Below, piece by piece: positions 30,709-41,200 of a DNA stretch of 64,000 nucleotides. The position numbers were made by a program, and so were the translations under genes. Positions within the stretch are counted from its first letter, which is position 1. Every line of letters begins with the position of its first letter. The DNA lies in contig PBGP02000006.1 of assembly GCA_002720095.2 (NCBI GenBank), positions 1 to 64,000 on the forward strand. The letters are read 5' to 3'. The notes beneath the pieces are model-generated. The model worked only from the letters and a program-made list of their open reading frames with translations. It made no database searches and was not told the origin of the DNA. This DNA is from Methanobacteriota archaeon (lineage in GTDB: Archaea; Thermoplasmatota; Poseidoniia; Poseidoniales; Poseidoniaceae).

Positions 30709-31959
30709 TCACTTTCCTAATTCTTCCCTTTGTTCTTGGATATGCCAAGGTACTTCTTCGTATACATCGGTAAAGATTGTAGAAGCTGGAGGAAAAGGGC
30801 CGTTAGCTAAATCACCAAATTTAACGGCTTCTTTGTAAGCAGTCATTACTTCTGAATCAATTCTTTCTCTTAATTCTGTATCTCTTTTTTCGTCCCATTC
30901 TCCAATTTTTATTAGGTGCATTTTCAATCTTTCAACTGGATCTCCTCCTGGCCAAAATTCAGCTTCGTTTTCTGGCCTGTATCGAGAGGGATCATCGGAT
31001 GAACTGTGAGCACCAGCTCTGTACGTATATATCTCGATGTGACTTGGGCCTAATCCAGCTCTTGCCCTTTTTGCAGCCCATTTCGTAATCGAGTATAAAG
31101 CTAAAAAATCATTTCCGTCAACCCTAAAACTGGGAATATCATAAGACAAACCTCTAGATGCGAAATTAGTTCCACCAGTGGCTAAATTTTTATGTGTAGA
31201 AATAGCCCACTGATTATTCACAACATTTAGAATAATTGGGGGTTTAAATGTACTAGCAAAGTTCAGACCATAATGATAGTCCCCTTGTGCACTTGTTCCA
31301 TCTCCTAACCATGTGATTGTCACTTCATCTACACCTTTGTAAGCACTTGCCATGGCCACACCTACAGCCTGGCTAAATTGAGTCCCAACGGGGCTTGAAA
31401 TTGAAATAAAACGTCCTTCTTTGTAGGTGTAATGAACAGGCATTTGTCTTCCTTTAACATTATCTAGTTCATTTCCAATACAATGGCAAATCATTGAAAC
31501 CATATCTCTTCCTCTGACAAATTGGGCTCCAGGTTGTCGATATGAGGGAAAGATCCAATCTTGGTCTTCTAGAGCCATTGTCTGTGCAATTGCAATTGCT
31601 TCTTCACCTAAAGACCTCATGTAAAATGAAAGCTTTCCTGTTCTTTGCATCTTTATCATTCTGTCATCAAATATTCGTAGTCTCATCATGTATTCTAATC
31701 CTTTTTTAAGTTCTTCAGGACTCAAATTGGGATTCCATTCACCTTTTGCTTCGTGGTCATCATCAAGAACACGTATCAAACCGAAAGCATGATTTTCAGT
31801 ATCTTTTGTGGTACATTTTATTGGATCTAAGAATTTTAGATCATCTGGTTTTTCTTCCCATTTTGAGAATTTGGGCTTTTCCCCAGGTCTCGCAGGTGGA
31901 TTTCCAATTCTGAATGGCCCTTCTTCTCCATTAGTAATACCATCACCACCTACTGTCAT
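30709..31959 (-). CDS. bkdA1: 2-oxoacid dehydrogenase E1 alpha subunit (branched-chain type)
   Basis: 416 residues. The thiamine diphosphate motif GDGTSAQGDYHYGLNFA, the SYRQPGAQFVRG block and the phosphorylation-loop-like AHSSSDDPSRYR are the wording of branched-chain 2-oxoacid dehydrogenase rather than pyruvate dehydrogenase. It decarboxylates the 2-oxoacids from Val, Leu and Ile. The first 60 residues are a Pro/Lys-rich extension also seen in mitochondrial-like enzymes. Its ATG overlaps the lipA stop (ATGA). Confidence 0.93.
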   Translation of the reverse strand: MTVGGDGITNGEEGPFRIGNPPARPGEKPKFSKWEEKPDDLKFLDPIKCTTKDTENHAFGLIRVLDDDHEAKGEWNPNLSPEELKKGLEYMMRLRIFDDRMIKMQRTGKLSFYMRSLGEEAIAIAQTMALEDQDWIFPSYRQPGAQFVRGRDMVSMICHCIGNELDNVKGRQMPVHYTYKEGRFISISSPVGTQFSQAVGVAMASAYKGVDEVTITWLGDGTSAQGDYHYGLNFASTFKPPIILNVVNNQWAISTHKNLATGGTNFASRGLSYDIPSFRVDGNDFLALYSITKWAAKRARAGLGPSHIEIYTYRAGAHSSSDDPSRYRPENEAEFWPGGDPVERLKMHLIKIGEWDEKRDTELRERIDSEVMTAYKEAVKFGDLANGPFPPASTIFTDVYEEVPWHIQEQREELGK

Positions 31960-32993
31960 TGTTGAACCTCACATGCTCTAGAATTTAAGAGATTTTGTTC
32001 AGTTTTAATAGAACCTTTGACTCTAACGTATGCACCTGGTAAACTTTCATTATTGTATGGGTTTAAAGTTTTTCTTAACAGTAAACCTGCCTTGAATGAT
32101 GATCTTACGAATGGTCCGCATGCTACTCCTGAAAAACCTAAATTTATCGCTATTTCAGACCACTCATCGTATAAGTAGGGTTCAGGAAAACGATCCACTT
32201 TCAAATGTTTTTTGGAAGGTGCGAGATACTGCCCTATTGTGATTAAGTCTACATCAGCTTGACGAATCAATGACATTGCCTCTATTAGCTCATCATCTGT
32301 TTCACCAACTCCAACCATCAATGAGGTTTTGGTAATAATGTCAGGTCTGATTCTTTTTGCCTCTTTAAGAATAGACAATGATTGTTTAAAGGAGGCTCTT
32401 GGATCTCTCACTTTTTTATCCAATCTGGGCACGCACTCAACGTTGTGTGCAAATACCGAAAGAGGGCTTTCATTGAGTAAGTTTGCTAATGCATTCAAAT
32501 CACCAGCTAAATCAGAGCAAAGTAATTCTAATGTAAGATGGGGCTGTCTTTTATTGACCTCTTGAATACATTTTCTATAATGTTCTGCACCACTATCTTC
32601 TAGGTCATCTCGATTGACAACTGTAATTACAGCATGTTTCAGATTCATGGATTCAACTGCATCAGCGAGATGAATTGGTTCTGATTCATCTAAAGGGGGG
32701 GGTTTGCTGATAGTTCCTACAGCACAGAATTTGCATCCTCTTGTACATTCTTTTCCTGCAACCATAAATGTGGCATCTCCACTTGACCAACAATCATGTA
32801 TGTTGGGGCATCTTGCTTCTTCGCATACTGTGTTTAGTCTGTTATTTTTTACAGATGTTTTTGTTTCATTGAAAATTTTCTGTTGTTTTGCATTTGGAAG
32901 TTTGATATTAAACCATGTAGGTAAACGTTTTCTTTCATTTTTTTTAGGAATGTTGCCGCTGTCACTTAATACGGGTAGACGTATTTTGGTCAT
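31956..32993 (-). CDS. lipA: Lipoyl synthase
   Basis: 345 residues from ATG 32993 (GTG 33005 is possible). The two iron-sulfur cysteine sets of LipA are seen: CEEARCPNIHDC (auxiliary cluster) and the radical SAM CTRGCKFC. It inserts two sulfurs into octanoyl groups on lipoyl domains such as that of the E2 in the same operon. It is the first gene of lipA-bkdA1-bkdA2-bkdB-lpd-lipB; gaps are 10 bases or fewer and several are overlaps. Confidence 0.95.
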   Translation of the reverse strand: MTKIRLPVLSDSGNIPKKNERKRLPTWFNIKLPNAKQQKIFNETKTSVKNNRLNTVCEEARCPNIHDCWSSGDATFMVAGKECTRGCKFCAVGTISKPPPLDESEPIHLADAVESMNLKHAVITVVNRDDLEDSGAEHYRKCIQEVNKRQPHLTLELLCSDLAGDLNALANLLNESPLSVFAHNVECVPRLDKKVRDPRASFKQSLSILKEAKRIRPDIITKTSLMVGVGETDDELIEAMSLIRQADVDLITIGQYLAPSKKHLKVDRFPEPYLYDEWSEIAINLGFSGVACGPFVRSSFKAGLLLRKTLNPYNNESLPGAYVRVKGSIKTEQNLLNSRACEVQQ

Positions 32994-33065
32994 CCTAATC
33001 AACACACGCTAACTTTGGGATTTGAAAATAGTTTGTATGCTGAACTTTTATGATTATCTCCTTTT

Positions 33066-33076
33066 AATTTATATCA
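33066..33076 (+). promoter_or_regulatory. TATA-type promoter for SDR gene
   Basis: ATTTATATC is centred about 32 bases before the ATG at 33104 in the 110-base divergent gap between lipA and the SDR gene. Transcription would begin a few bases before the ATG. Confidence 0.45.
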
Positions 33077-33103
33077 TAGTAGTAGTTACAATTACTTAGT
33101 GAT

Positions 33104-33850
33104 ATGGCTATGCTAAGCAAAAAAAGAAAATTAGTATTGATCACAGGCTCTGCAAAAAGGCTAGGTGCTGAAATGGCCCTTTCATTTGCCAGGTTGGATT
33201 ATGATGTAATAATACATTTTAACAATTCTTTAGAAGAGGCTAAATCAGTAGTTAAAAAGATAGAAAATATGGGATGTAAAGCAATAATGATAAGGGCTAA
33301 CCTGAATGACGAATTGAAAAACTTTATCGAGACTGTAAAGAACTCCGAATTAATTAAAAACAGAGGTGGTCTTGATTTACTGATTAATTCTGCATCTAAA
33401 TACGAAAAGATGGATTTTGAGAATGTAACTGAAGAGCTATGGGACGAAATGCAAGGAATTAACACCAAAGCGCCCTTCTTCTTAACTCAGGGGTTAATTG
33501 ATGAAATTAGAAATGTAAATGGTTCCATAATTAATATGGTTGATACATCATACAATCGCCCTTGGAAATATTATACAAACTACTGTTCTAGTAAAGCCTC
33601 TCTGTATAATATGACTTTGAGCTTATCGCATGAATTAGCGCCTGAAATCAGAGTAAATGGTATAGCACCAGGTGCTATAATGTTCCCAGATTGGATTGAG
33701 GAGAAAGATAAACAAGAGATTTTGGATCAAATTCCTATGATCAGAGAAGGTACAGCAGAAGAAATTGCAGCAACAGCTGTATTCCTAGCAGAAGGGCCAG
33801 AATACATTACAGGACAAATTATTTCTGTAGACGGTGGATTAAATTTATGA
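33104..33850 (+). CDS. Short-chain dehydrogenase/reductase (pteridine-reductase-like)
   Basis: 248 residues. TGSAKRLGAEMALSF is the cofactor loop; its basic residues favour NADPH. NSASKYEK and the YCSSKA catalytic Tyr-x-x-x-Lys follow, and GQIISVDGGLNL ends the Rossmann fold. The TGSAKRLG wording resembles FolM/PTR1 pteridine reductases, which would fit with the folP in this window, but many SDRs look alike and the substrate is unproven. Confidence 0.85.
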   Translation: MAMLSKKRKLVLITGSAKRLGAEMALSFARLDYDVIIHFNNSLEEAKSVVKKIENMGCKAIMIRANLNDELKNFIETVKNSELIKNRGGLDLLINSASKYEKMDFENVTEELWDEMQGINTKAPFFLTQGLIDEIRNVNGSIINMVDTSYNRPWKYYTNYCSSKASLYNMTLSLSHELAPEIRVNGIAPGAIMFPDWIEEKDKQEILDQIPMIREGTAEEIAATAVFLAEGPEYITGQIISVDGGLNL

Positions 33851-33913
33851 TTTTCGGCTAAAAATTGAATTTTTGAAGTGCATAGTCATATATCTCCTAT
33901 ATGTCGGCTTTTC

Positions 33914-35092
33914 ATGGGATGGCTACAATCCACATCTATTGACCAAACAAAATCTTCAGATGACGGTTCTTTTTCGGTTAAATCTTGTATTTCAACTGAT
34001 ATGAATATGTTTGTCGATGATGATGGAATACATTTTCAACTTGGTATAGCAGAAAAGAGATATAAAAAAGAATCCATTAAAGCATTGAAAACAATTTGCA
34101 CCAACGATTCCTTACCCTCATTATGGAAGTTGCAGATGAAACTTGAAGATGAAAGCTGGGTTGATATTTTAGAAAGTTATGATGAAAATTCTCTGCTAAA
34201 TATGATGAATGGAATTGCGTCTAAATTGCTATTGCCTATGAAAGAACATACAGGGAGACTCGTTAGAAGAGATGAACATGGGATGGGTGTTGTTGAGCAA
34301 CTTGCCATTTTTCCTGACAGGTGGCCAAGACCTGAGAAATTACCATCAATTAGATTTGATTTTAGAAAAGAAGAAGATTCCGTTTATACTACTATACCTA
34401 CTCGTTCAACACAATCTGCGTTACTTTTCTTTTGGATTTCTGTATTATTCTCTGTAGGATTAGGCTTGTCAATGTTTTATCTACGTTCTATAGGAGATAG
34501 GGATTATAACCAATTGATATGGGTATTTATCTTTCCATCTCTAACATTGTTGTATTGGTTGTTCTTCAACTCAAATACGGGTCAATTAGAATCTAAACAT
34601 AGGTTGATTATTTCCGCTAAAAATATTTCATTGCAGCCTAAATTCTTAGGTATAATTCCTCTGAAGACAAGAATTTGGGAAATGGACGATTTTATTGATA
34701 TAGATTCTGACGAATCAGGCCGCTTAACACTTTTTATAGGTGAGAAAAGATATTCTATGAAAATGCACCGAAGAGAGGCTGAATGGTTTGTAGGAGAAGT
34801 AGCGACCCAAATGGAGCAGTTGATGGTCGATAAGATTAATTCTGCAAGGATGTCTATGAATTTAGAGCTCAAAGAAGCATTCAAGAAATTTGATAAGGAT
34901 GGTGATGGCAATTTGTCTCTTGAAGAATTAGAATCGGCAATTGACGATTTTGGAATTGGTCTTTCAAAATTACAGATGAAGGTGTTAATGAGAGACATTG
35001 ATACAGATTCAGACGGTAAAATCAATTACAGCGAATTTGTCGATAGATTTTCAACAATTAATGAGGTTCAGAGTAACTCGGAAGAGGAATAG
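33914..35092 (+). CDS. Two-helix membrane protein with C-terminal EF-hand pair
   Basis: 392 residues. A soluble N-terminal part of about 160 residues is followed by two hydrophobic segments (about 172-192 and 203-220), a PH-like or other beta-rich stretch (about 225-305) and a canonical EF-hand pair at the C-terminus: FDKDGDGNLSLEELE and DTDSDGKINYSEFV, each with the 12-residue loop ending in Glu. Two intact, helix-flanked EF-hands resemble eukaryotic calmodulin-type pairs. ATG 33914 is chosen over GTG 33878 because TCATATATC lies about 26 bases before it. Function unknown; calcium sensing at the membrane is inferred. Confidence 0.8.
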   Translation: MGWLQSTSIDQTKSSDDGSFSVKSCISTDMNMFVDDDGIHFQLGIAEKRYKKESIKALKTICTNDSLPSLWKLQMKLEDESWVDILESYDENSLLNMMNGIASKLLLPMKEHTGRLVRRDEHGMGVVEQLAIFPDRWPRPEKLPSIRFDFRKEEDSVYTTIPTRSTQSALLFFWISVLFSVGLGLSMFYLRSIGDRDYNQLIWVFIFPSLTLLYWLFFNSNTGQLESKHRLIISAKNISLQPKFLGIIPLKTRIWEMDDFIDIDSDESGRLTLFIGEKRYSMKMHRREAEWFVGEVATQMEQLMVDKINSARMSMNLELKEAFKKFDKDGDGNLSLEELESAIDDFGIGLSKLQMKVLMRDIDTDSDGKINYSEFVDRFSTINEVQSNSEEE

Positions 35093-35094
35093 GA

Positions 35095-35176
35095 TGCTGG
35101 GGGTGGGATTTGAACCCACGAAGGCTTCGCCACCGGATCTTAAGTCCGGCCCCTTTGACCACTCGGGTACCCCAGC
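35095..35176 (-). tRNA. tRNA-Leu (UAA anticodon)
   Basis: The complement folds with acceptor arms GCTGGGG and CCCCAGC, an anticodon stem CCGGA/TCCGG around the loop CTTAAGA (anticodon TAA), a long variable arm (TGGCGAAGCCTTCG region) and the T-arm with GGTTCAAATCC. The long variable arm and anticodon identify leucine. The discriminator is A; CCA is not encoded. No intron is visible. It converges on the EF-hand gene, with 2 bases between them. Confidence 0.96.
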
Positions 35177-35304
35177 GTGTAGCCTAAATGGAACTAGTTT
35201 TTCAACGGGTAGGATACTATTGGCAAATTTGCGTCATTATGAGCAATATACAGCAAACGGTTTAATGCTCTACTGCTACCGTAACTTGTTAACGGATGGT
35301 AAGT

Positions 35305-38268
35305 ATGTCGCGGAATTTTAAACATTCAAAAGTTTTGATACTTTGCTTAGTTCTATTTTGTTCAGTATTCTCATCAATTATAATTTCAGACTATGATAAA
35401 GATGAACTAGAAAAAGTGAACTTTTCTAATTTTTCACCTGCTTTCGATCAAGACTACAGATTCTACTTCGATTCAATGACTCAAGATGATGTTGATTCTA
35501 ATAATTATGAAAACGGAATTGACGGCAAAATTACAACAAAAGAACCTACAGGTGGAATGACTGAAAAAAGCATTACTGACGGCACAACAACTTTTTCAAC
35601 ACGTTATTTACTTTCGGATATTAATGTAACGGGATCCAATAATGAAATTCTTTTTAACTTATTTTACCAATTCGAAGGACCTGAAGGTGCTACAGCTACT
35701 ATAGAGGCAATCTTGATGAGCGGTGATTCAATAATTAAGACCGTTAGTGAAGACTTAGAAAATCCCTGTTCAGGTTTTGGTTTTGGGGGAGATTCTTGTG
35801 GAGATCCAGATGATGAAACTTTGATTTTTGAAAATGTCGGAACTACTTTAGTAAGTGCTGATAGTTATCTTAAAGTTGTATTACAGGTTGTTTCTACCAA
35901 TGGTTGCGATGCCCAGTTTTCATCTTGCGATATTAAAGTATATTATGGAAACATCGAAAATGATAATCAAGAAACTTATCTGAGTGTGAGGACAAATACC
36001 CTTGCAGGTAGTGAAATAAGAGTTCACGAGGTTGGAGCTGGGTGGAATGATGTTGAGAAAATTCAATGGTATCCTAATGATTCAGACGAGGATCGTCAAA
36101 TTCAGTTATCCGTAGACATTAGAAGTGCATTTGGAAGAAGTGATATTTCCGACGTAGAATTAGTTATCGATGACGTAGACGGAATTGAAAATGTAGAAAA
36201 GTTCTCATATGCCTTTTCTAACAGTGACTTAAAATTGGATAATGGTGGTTTAGTAGGAGATGTAATTTTCACCTACGGTAAAGGTGATTTAGAAGCTGGA
36301 AGTTATCCAATTGAATTAAGGGTTACTGACCTCCAACACAATCAGCCTGTAATATTTACTCATGAACCTATCATTTCAAATAAATATGGAATTGATTTTG
36401 AGCTAGGTGAGGGGCAATCAGAGAAACTCCTAGTGGCTCCAGGACAGACAAGTCGACTAGAGTTTGGTTTAACACATATCGGATATTTGGATAACTCAAT
36501 GTCAGTTGAATTATCTATCCAACCCCCTTTAACATCAGACTGGCAGGTGGAATTTGATCAGCCTGTAGGCGGTTATCAATTAGCTTATGGGGGAACATCA
36601 ATTAAACCCACTGTACTTATTAAAGCTCCAGATGATGACATGTCTACCACCCCAGAAAAACTCAACATTATTGCGGTACCCAAGGTAAATAATTCACAGG
36701 TTACCGATGTATCTCAGATTCTAATTGATGTAGAACAGATTGATGTTTATTCGGATCCAAGACTCTCACTTTACGAAGATAATGATTTTAAGATTCAAAT
36801 TGGTGATTCTGAAGATGAATCTGGAGATTTTGATACTGAAGCATCGAACTTTGTTTATTATGAAGGCTTCGGGGAGTTTTATCTTAACGTTTTAAACACA
36901 GGTTTTGATTCAGATACATTCAGAATGAAATTTACAGAGATACCTGATCAGTGGGATGCTGCTTTCGTAGATAACAGCTCTAAAGAAGCTATTATCAAAG
37001 AACAAGGAGCTTTCCCAACAGGTGAGATAAATTCGAGCCTATTCAAGACAATTTTAGTTGAAGTTTATCCTCCAATTGATAGGTCTTCTCCAGATATCGG
37101 AAAAATCTCAATAGAAGTTACAAGTTCAAATGATTTAAGTCTGCGAGCGACATTGTCTTTTACAGTACAAAGAACTTTTGGAGTTCATTCAACAGTAATC
37201 TACGATTGTGATGCGAGCCCTCTTGGTTTCGTTAATTCAGACATTTCTACCTGTGAAAACCCTCAATTTAATGACGAAACATTTAGACTAAAAATAACTA
37301 GTTCTGCTAAGGAATCGGACACTAAAATTTCAACATTTCAACTGAAAAACCCAGGACTTTTGGATAAAATGATTACAACTCCTGATGGTCAGTTGGTATC
37401 ACAAAAAGATTATTATGGTACTTGGGATTTCCAAATTTTTGATATTAACAGTTCATTAGCATCAAACGTAAAACTATCCTCGGGAGATTCTACGGAGATT
37501 AAACTATTAATCACCCCAAGTATGGGAATGCTTTCTGGAAATCATACGATTTACTTTAGAGTTATCGAAGAAGTAGATGTAGATTCTGGAAATTCCCCCA
37601 AATACTTCGATATGCCCTTAACTATCTTTGTAGGTGAAGATTTACCTCAAATCGAAATTACACAAACATCAGCTAATGAGTTAATTGGCGTAAATTCTTT
37701 TGAAGAAATCGAGATGAGAATCTATAACGTGGCTAATGTAGAAACTCTAGTGTTATTGAAATTGGAATCATCGATTGGAGATAACTGGAGAGTGACTTTG
37801 GAATCAGAGGATGGTGGAGAATTATTAACTGTTTCACCTTTCAGTGAGAAGAATTTCACCATCAGGGTTGAATCACCTTCTTGCATGAGGCATAATGAGA
37901 TTTATGACTTTGAGATTACTGCTAAACCCTTGGATATGAACGAGGCATTCGGAGAAGAATTTACAACAACAAAATCAGTAAGAATTCAAACTAATGTTGA
38001 AAGTATTCCTTGTAGAATTCAATCTGAACTGTTTAGTGAACCTGACCCTGTAACTCTTGGCGTTTTAGGTAGTATTATTCTTATGACTGTAGTATGGTTT
38101 TCTAGAAGAGGGGTTGTGAGTGAACCCAATTATTTTGATACCGATGAATTAGAAAATACAGAAGAGGAATCTATTGAAATTAATGATTTAGATGTTGAAG
38201 AATCAGAGATGGATGATCTACCAGAGCCAGTAGTATATGAAGAAGTAGAACTAGTCGATGAAGACTGA
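35305..38268 (+). CDS. Large surface protein with beta-sandwich repeats and C-terminal anchor
   Basis: 987 residues. A basic start and one hydrophobic segment (about 10-28) form a signal peptide. The body is Asp/Ser/Thr-rich with repeated beta-sandwich-like stretches, including FYLNVLNTGFDSDTF, which recalls NPCBM/NEW3-type modules. A hydrophobic segment near residue 915-930 (TLGVLGSIILMTVVWF) is followed by a very acidic cytoplasmic tail of about 55 residues. So it is a type I single-span surface protein. ATG 35296 is an alternative start. The next gene encodes another, much larger, surface protein. Confidence 0.75.
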   Translation: MSRNFKHSKVLILCLVLFCSVFSSIIISDYDKDELEKVNFSNFSPAFDQDYRFYFDSMTQDDVDSNNYENGIDGKITTKEPTGGMTEKSITDGTTTFSTRYLLSDINVTGSNNEILFNLFYQFEGPEGATATIEAILMSGDSIIKTVSEDLENPCSGFGFGGDSCGDPDDETLIFENVGTTLVSADSYLKVVLQVVSTNGCDAQFSSCDIKVYYGNIENDNQETYLSVRTNTLAGSEIRVHEVGAGWNDVEKIQWYPNDSDEDRQIQLSVDIRSAFGRSDISDVELVIDDVDGIENVEKFSYAFSNSDLKLDNGGLVGDVIFTYGKGDLEAGSYPIELRVTDLQHNQPVIFTHEPIISNKYGIDFELGEGQSEKLLVAPGQTSRLEFGLTHIGYLDNSMSVELSIQPPLTSDWQVEFDQPVGGYQLAYGGTSIKPTVLIKAPDDDMSTTPEKLNIIAVPKVNNSQVTDVSQILIDVEQIDVYSDPRLSLYEDNDFKIQIGDSEDESGDFDTEASNFVYYEGFGEFYLNVLNTGFDSDTFRMKFTEIPDQWDAAFVDNSSKEAIIKEQGAFPTGEINSSLFKTILVEVYPPIDRSSPDIGKISIEVTSSNDLSLRATLSFTVQRTFGVHSTVIYDCDASPLGFVNSDISTCENPQFNDETFRLKITSSAKESDTKISTFQLKNPGLLDKMITTPDGQLVSQKDYYGTWDFQIFDINSSLASNVKLSSGDSTEIKLLITPSMGMLSGNHTIYFRVIEEVDVDSGNSPKYFDMPLTIFVGEDLPQIEITQTSANELIGVNSFEEIEMRIYNVANVETLVLLKLESSIGDNWRVTLESEDGGELLTVSPFSEKNFTIRVESPSCMRHNEIYDFEITAKPLDMNEAFGEEFTTTKSVRIQTNVESIPCRIQSELFSEPDPVTLGVLGSIILMTVVWFSRRGVVSEPNYFDTDELENTEEESIEINDLDVEESEMDDLPEPVVYEEVELVDED

Positions 38269-38272
38269 TTTT

Positions 38273-38291
38273 CTCCCCCTTATAGGGGGAG
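38273..38291. terminator. Perfect short hairpin between the two surface-protein genes
   Basis: An 8-pair stem CTCCCCCT/AGGGGGAG with a 3-base loop starts 5 bases after the stop codon at 38268. No T-run follows on the plus strand. It may end or process the upstream message, or sit in the leader of the following gene. Confidence 0.4.
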
Positions 38292-38297
38292 TTGTGT

Positions 38298-41200
38298 ATG
38301 AACAACGTACCATTCCACTTAATACCTTCTTTGTACGGCTCATCATGGGGTGACATGATTCCACACACAGTTATGCAGTCTGGCCGGGATAGAGAAAATG
38401 GTATGAATTTGCTACTAGTAAAGCAAAAACGTTCTTTTTTTATGATTTTATTGCTTTTAGGGGTAACATTTACTACTATACAATTTGCATCATGGCAAGC
38501 AATGGCCTCAAGTGATCAAGATGGAGATGGATTGATAACCTCTATTGAATATCTGCTGAATACTCAGATTCAGAATTGGGATTCAGACGGAGATGATTTG
38601 CCTGATGGATGGGAATGGAAATATGGATTGAATCCTCTAAGCGCCTTAGTTGGTGATAATGGACAAACAGGAGATCCAGATAATGATCAATTAACAAACT
38701 TACAAGAATATTCTTATGGTATTCCAGCTAATTGGGATGACCCAAATACTCCAGATATACTTGATAACGGAGTTTGGTGGAATGGTACAGTTCCTGTAAA
38801 CAATTGGAATGAGGAAGGTGCACTTCAGTATAATCAACCGCAGTGTGGAGATGCTGGTTCAGACGGTAATGGGGCAGTGATTCTTTGCGATGAAGATCCT
38901 GTTGGAGATATCTGTTCAGATGGTTTTGATAATGATGGTGATGGTCAAATAGATTCACAAGACCCAGATAATGACGGTGATGCTGTTTGTGGAAGTGATG
39001 ATGATGATGGAGATGGATTAATCGATGAGGACCCCTATGGATGGGACACTGACGCTGATGGTTTGAACGATGGTTGGGAAGTCGCAAATGGATTAGACCC
39101 AACAGATCCTACAGGTTCAAATGGAGGACAAGGAGATCCAGATGGAGATGGAATGGTAAATTTATATGAATTTATTAATCCTAGTTGGGACACTCAATGT
39201 AATTCTGCAGATTGTTTTGTACCTGGGCCACCCCCTAATCAATTAACTGAAACAGAAAGCCCTTGCAATCCGGTAACGGGAGATGGCCCAAATGGATGTG
39301 CTAATTCAGTAGCAGAAGTTGATGGAAACACCCAGACCAATCCTAATAATCCTGACACTGACGGTGATGGAATTACCGACGGTGATGAAGTTAATATTTG
39401 GTTAACAGATCCTACTGAAGCTGACACCGATGGTGACGGTATCACTGATGGAACTGAAGTTAATAGTGGATACGGAAACCCATCTCTTTCTACAGACCCT
39501 CGCAACAATAATACAGATGGTGACGCATGGGATGATGGGGAAGAAGATACTAATTTTAACGGACAAATTGATGGTAATGAAAGTGACCCAACTCGCAGAG
39601 AAGATACTGGCGATTTTGATGAAGATGGTATTGAAAACTGGGAAGAGAATTTAACGTGTACTGAATGGAATAATGCCGATACTGATTATGGTGGGGTCTC
39701 AGACGGTGACGAATTAAACCCTCTGCATGGCACCGATCCTTGTGATTCTTTGATAGATGAAGAAACTTCGATAATCTCTTGGAGCTCTTCTGATTTTATT
39801 TTGACAATCTCTGACGCAACGGCATTTAATCCTAGTGGGGGTAGAGCGTGGTACCAAAGTACCAATGGTGACTTAACAGAGTTTTCATTCAGTTCTATAA
39901 GTGGAAATCAATTAATTGGTGTTGGACTTCCTCCCACTTCTGGAGATATTGTTGTTGCGAAAGATGGTTCTTGGTGTAGAATGGATGCTGAATCAGATGG
40001 TTCTATTTCCACTAGTCGCCAATATTGTGATGATGACTTCTTCGATACTGATGGCGATGGTTTGGCTGATTGGCAGGAAAGGACTGGATTTTTCGGATTC
40101 TTTTCAAATCATACAAACATCGATTCTGATGATGATGGACAAAATGACTTTGATGAGGTTTTTGGAGCTACTGATCCATTAATTCCTTGTGAAAATTCTT
40201 TAGATGATGACGGAGATGGAGTAAATAATTATTTTGAATCTACTACTGGATGCAATTTAGTTTACATAGGTGTTTTAAGCGGCGGAAATGATAATTATGT
40301 TACAGACCCCTTGATTTTTGACACAGATAACGGAGGAGTAGGTGATTTACAAGAGTATTTTGACGGTACGAATCCTGAGGATGTTCCCTCAGACGATATT
40401 AATCCTCAAGATACTGACGGTGACGGAATTCCAGACTCAATAGAAAATATTACTGGAACAGATTGGAGGAATCCAGATACAGATGGAGGTGGTTTATCAG
40501 ATTACATTGAATGCCCACCACAATTTTGGTCCACACTTTGTAATGGTTCAGGTTTTGATCCTTTTGACCCTACAGATGATGTTACAGACGAGGACGTAGT
40601 ATTTTGGGCAAACAGCTCTAGTGCTTTTTTAGATGTTAATTCCCCTTATTATTGGAGAGTAAATACTTATGATAATTACACTGGAGGAGGTTATGGTATT
40701 GATTCTATTTCAAGGTCGAAAGAAAGCATTTCTCCTAACTACCTTAACACAACATGGATTGCGGACACTTCTTACTCTAATGGAACAAATACTTGGATAT
40801 TGGAATTCAATTCTCCAATTTCTGGAGGACTTCCTGTACCCATGCCACATAACTGGGAGGCTTTGGAAGTTTGGTCTGATGCAACTGCAGACCTTTCCCG
40901 ATGGGATAGAGTTTCAACATTAACCGCAGATGGGGATCCTTTATTTGGATTGACAACTCAAGCAAAACAACTGTGGTATGATGATGTTGATTTTGCAGAC
41001 TCTGAACCAAATATTCCGAGTCCATTAGAATTAGAATTGCCTACTTATTTTTCAGATGTGAATTCCAAGGAATCAATTGTTAGCTCTATCACTCAGGAAG
41101 TAATATCAGAATCAGGAGAAACAAGCGGTTATGGAATTGCAAACGCTCTCTCTGAACATTTAAGACAAGGTAATGAATCATTATTCTATCAGATTAATTT

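Noticed and set aside
34998-35321. Plus-strand frame covering the tRNA
   Set aside because: It runs through tRNA-Leu and the end of the EF-hand gene and shows no protein-like pattern.
38728-39102. Minus-strand His-rich frame
   Set aside because: It is the mirror of GAT-rich codons in the Asp-rich repeats of the giant protein.
38517-40580. Repetitive stretch as a CRISPR or tandem DNA repeat
   Set aside because: The repetition is at protein level (DxDGDG loops) with irregular spacing and variable bases; no constant repeat-spacer units exist.
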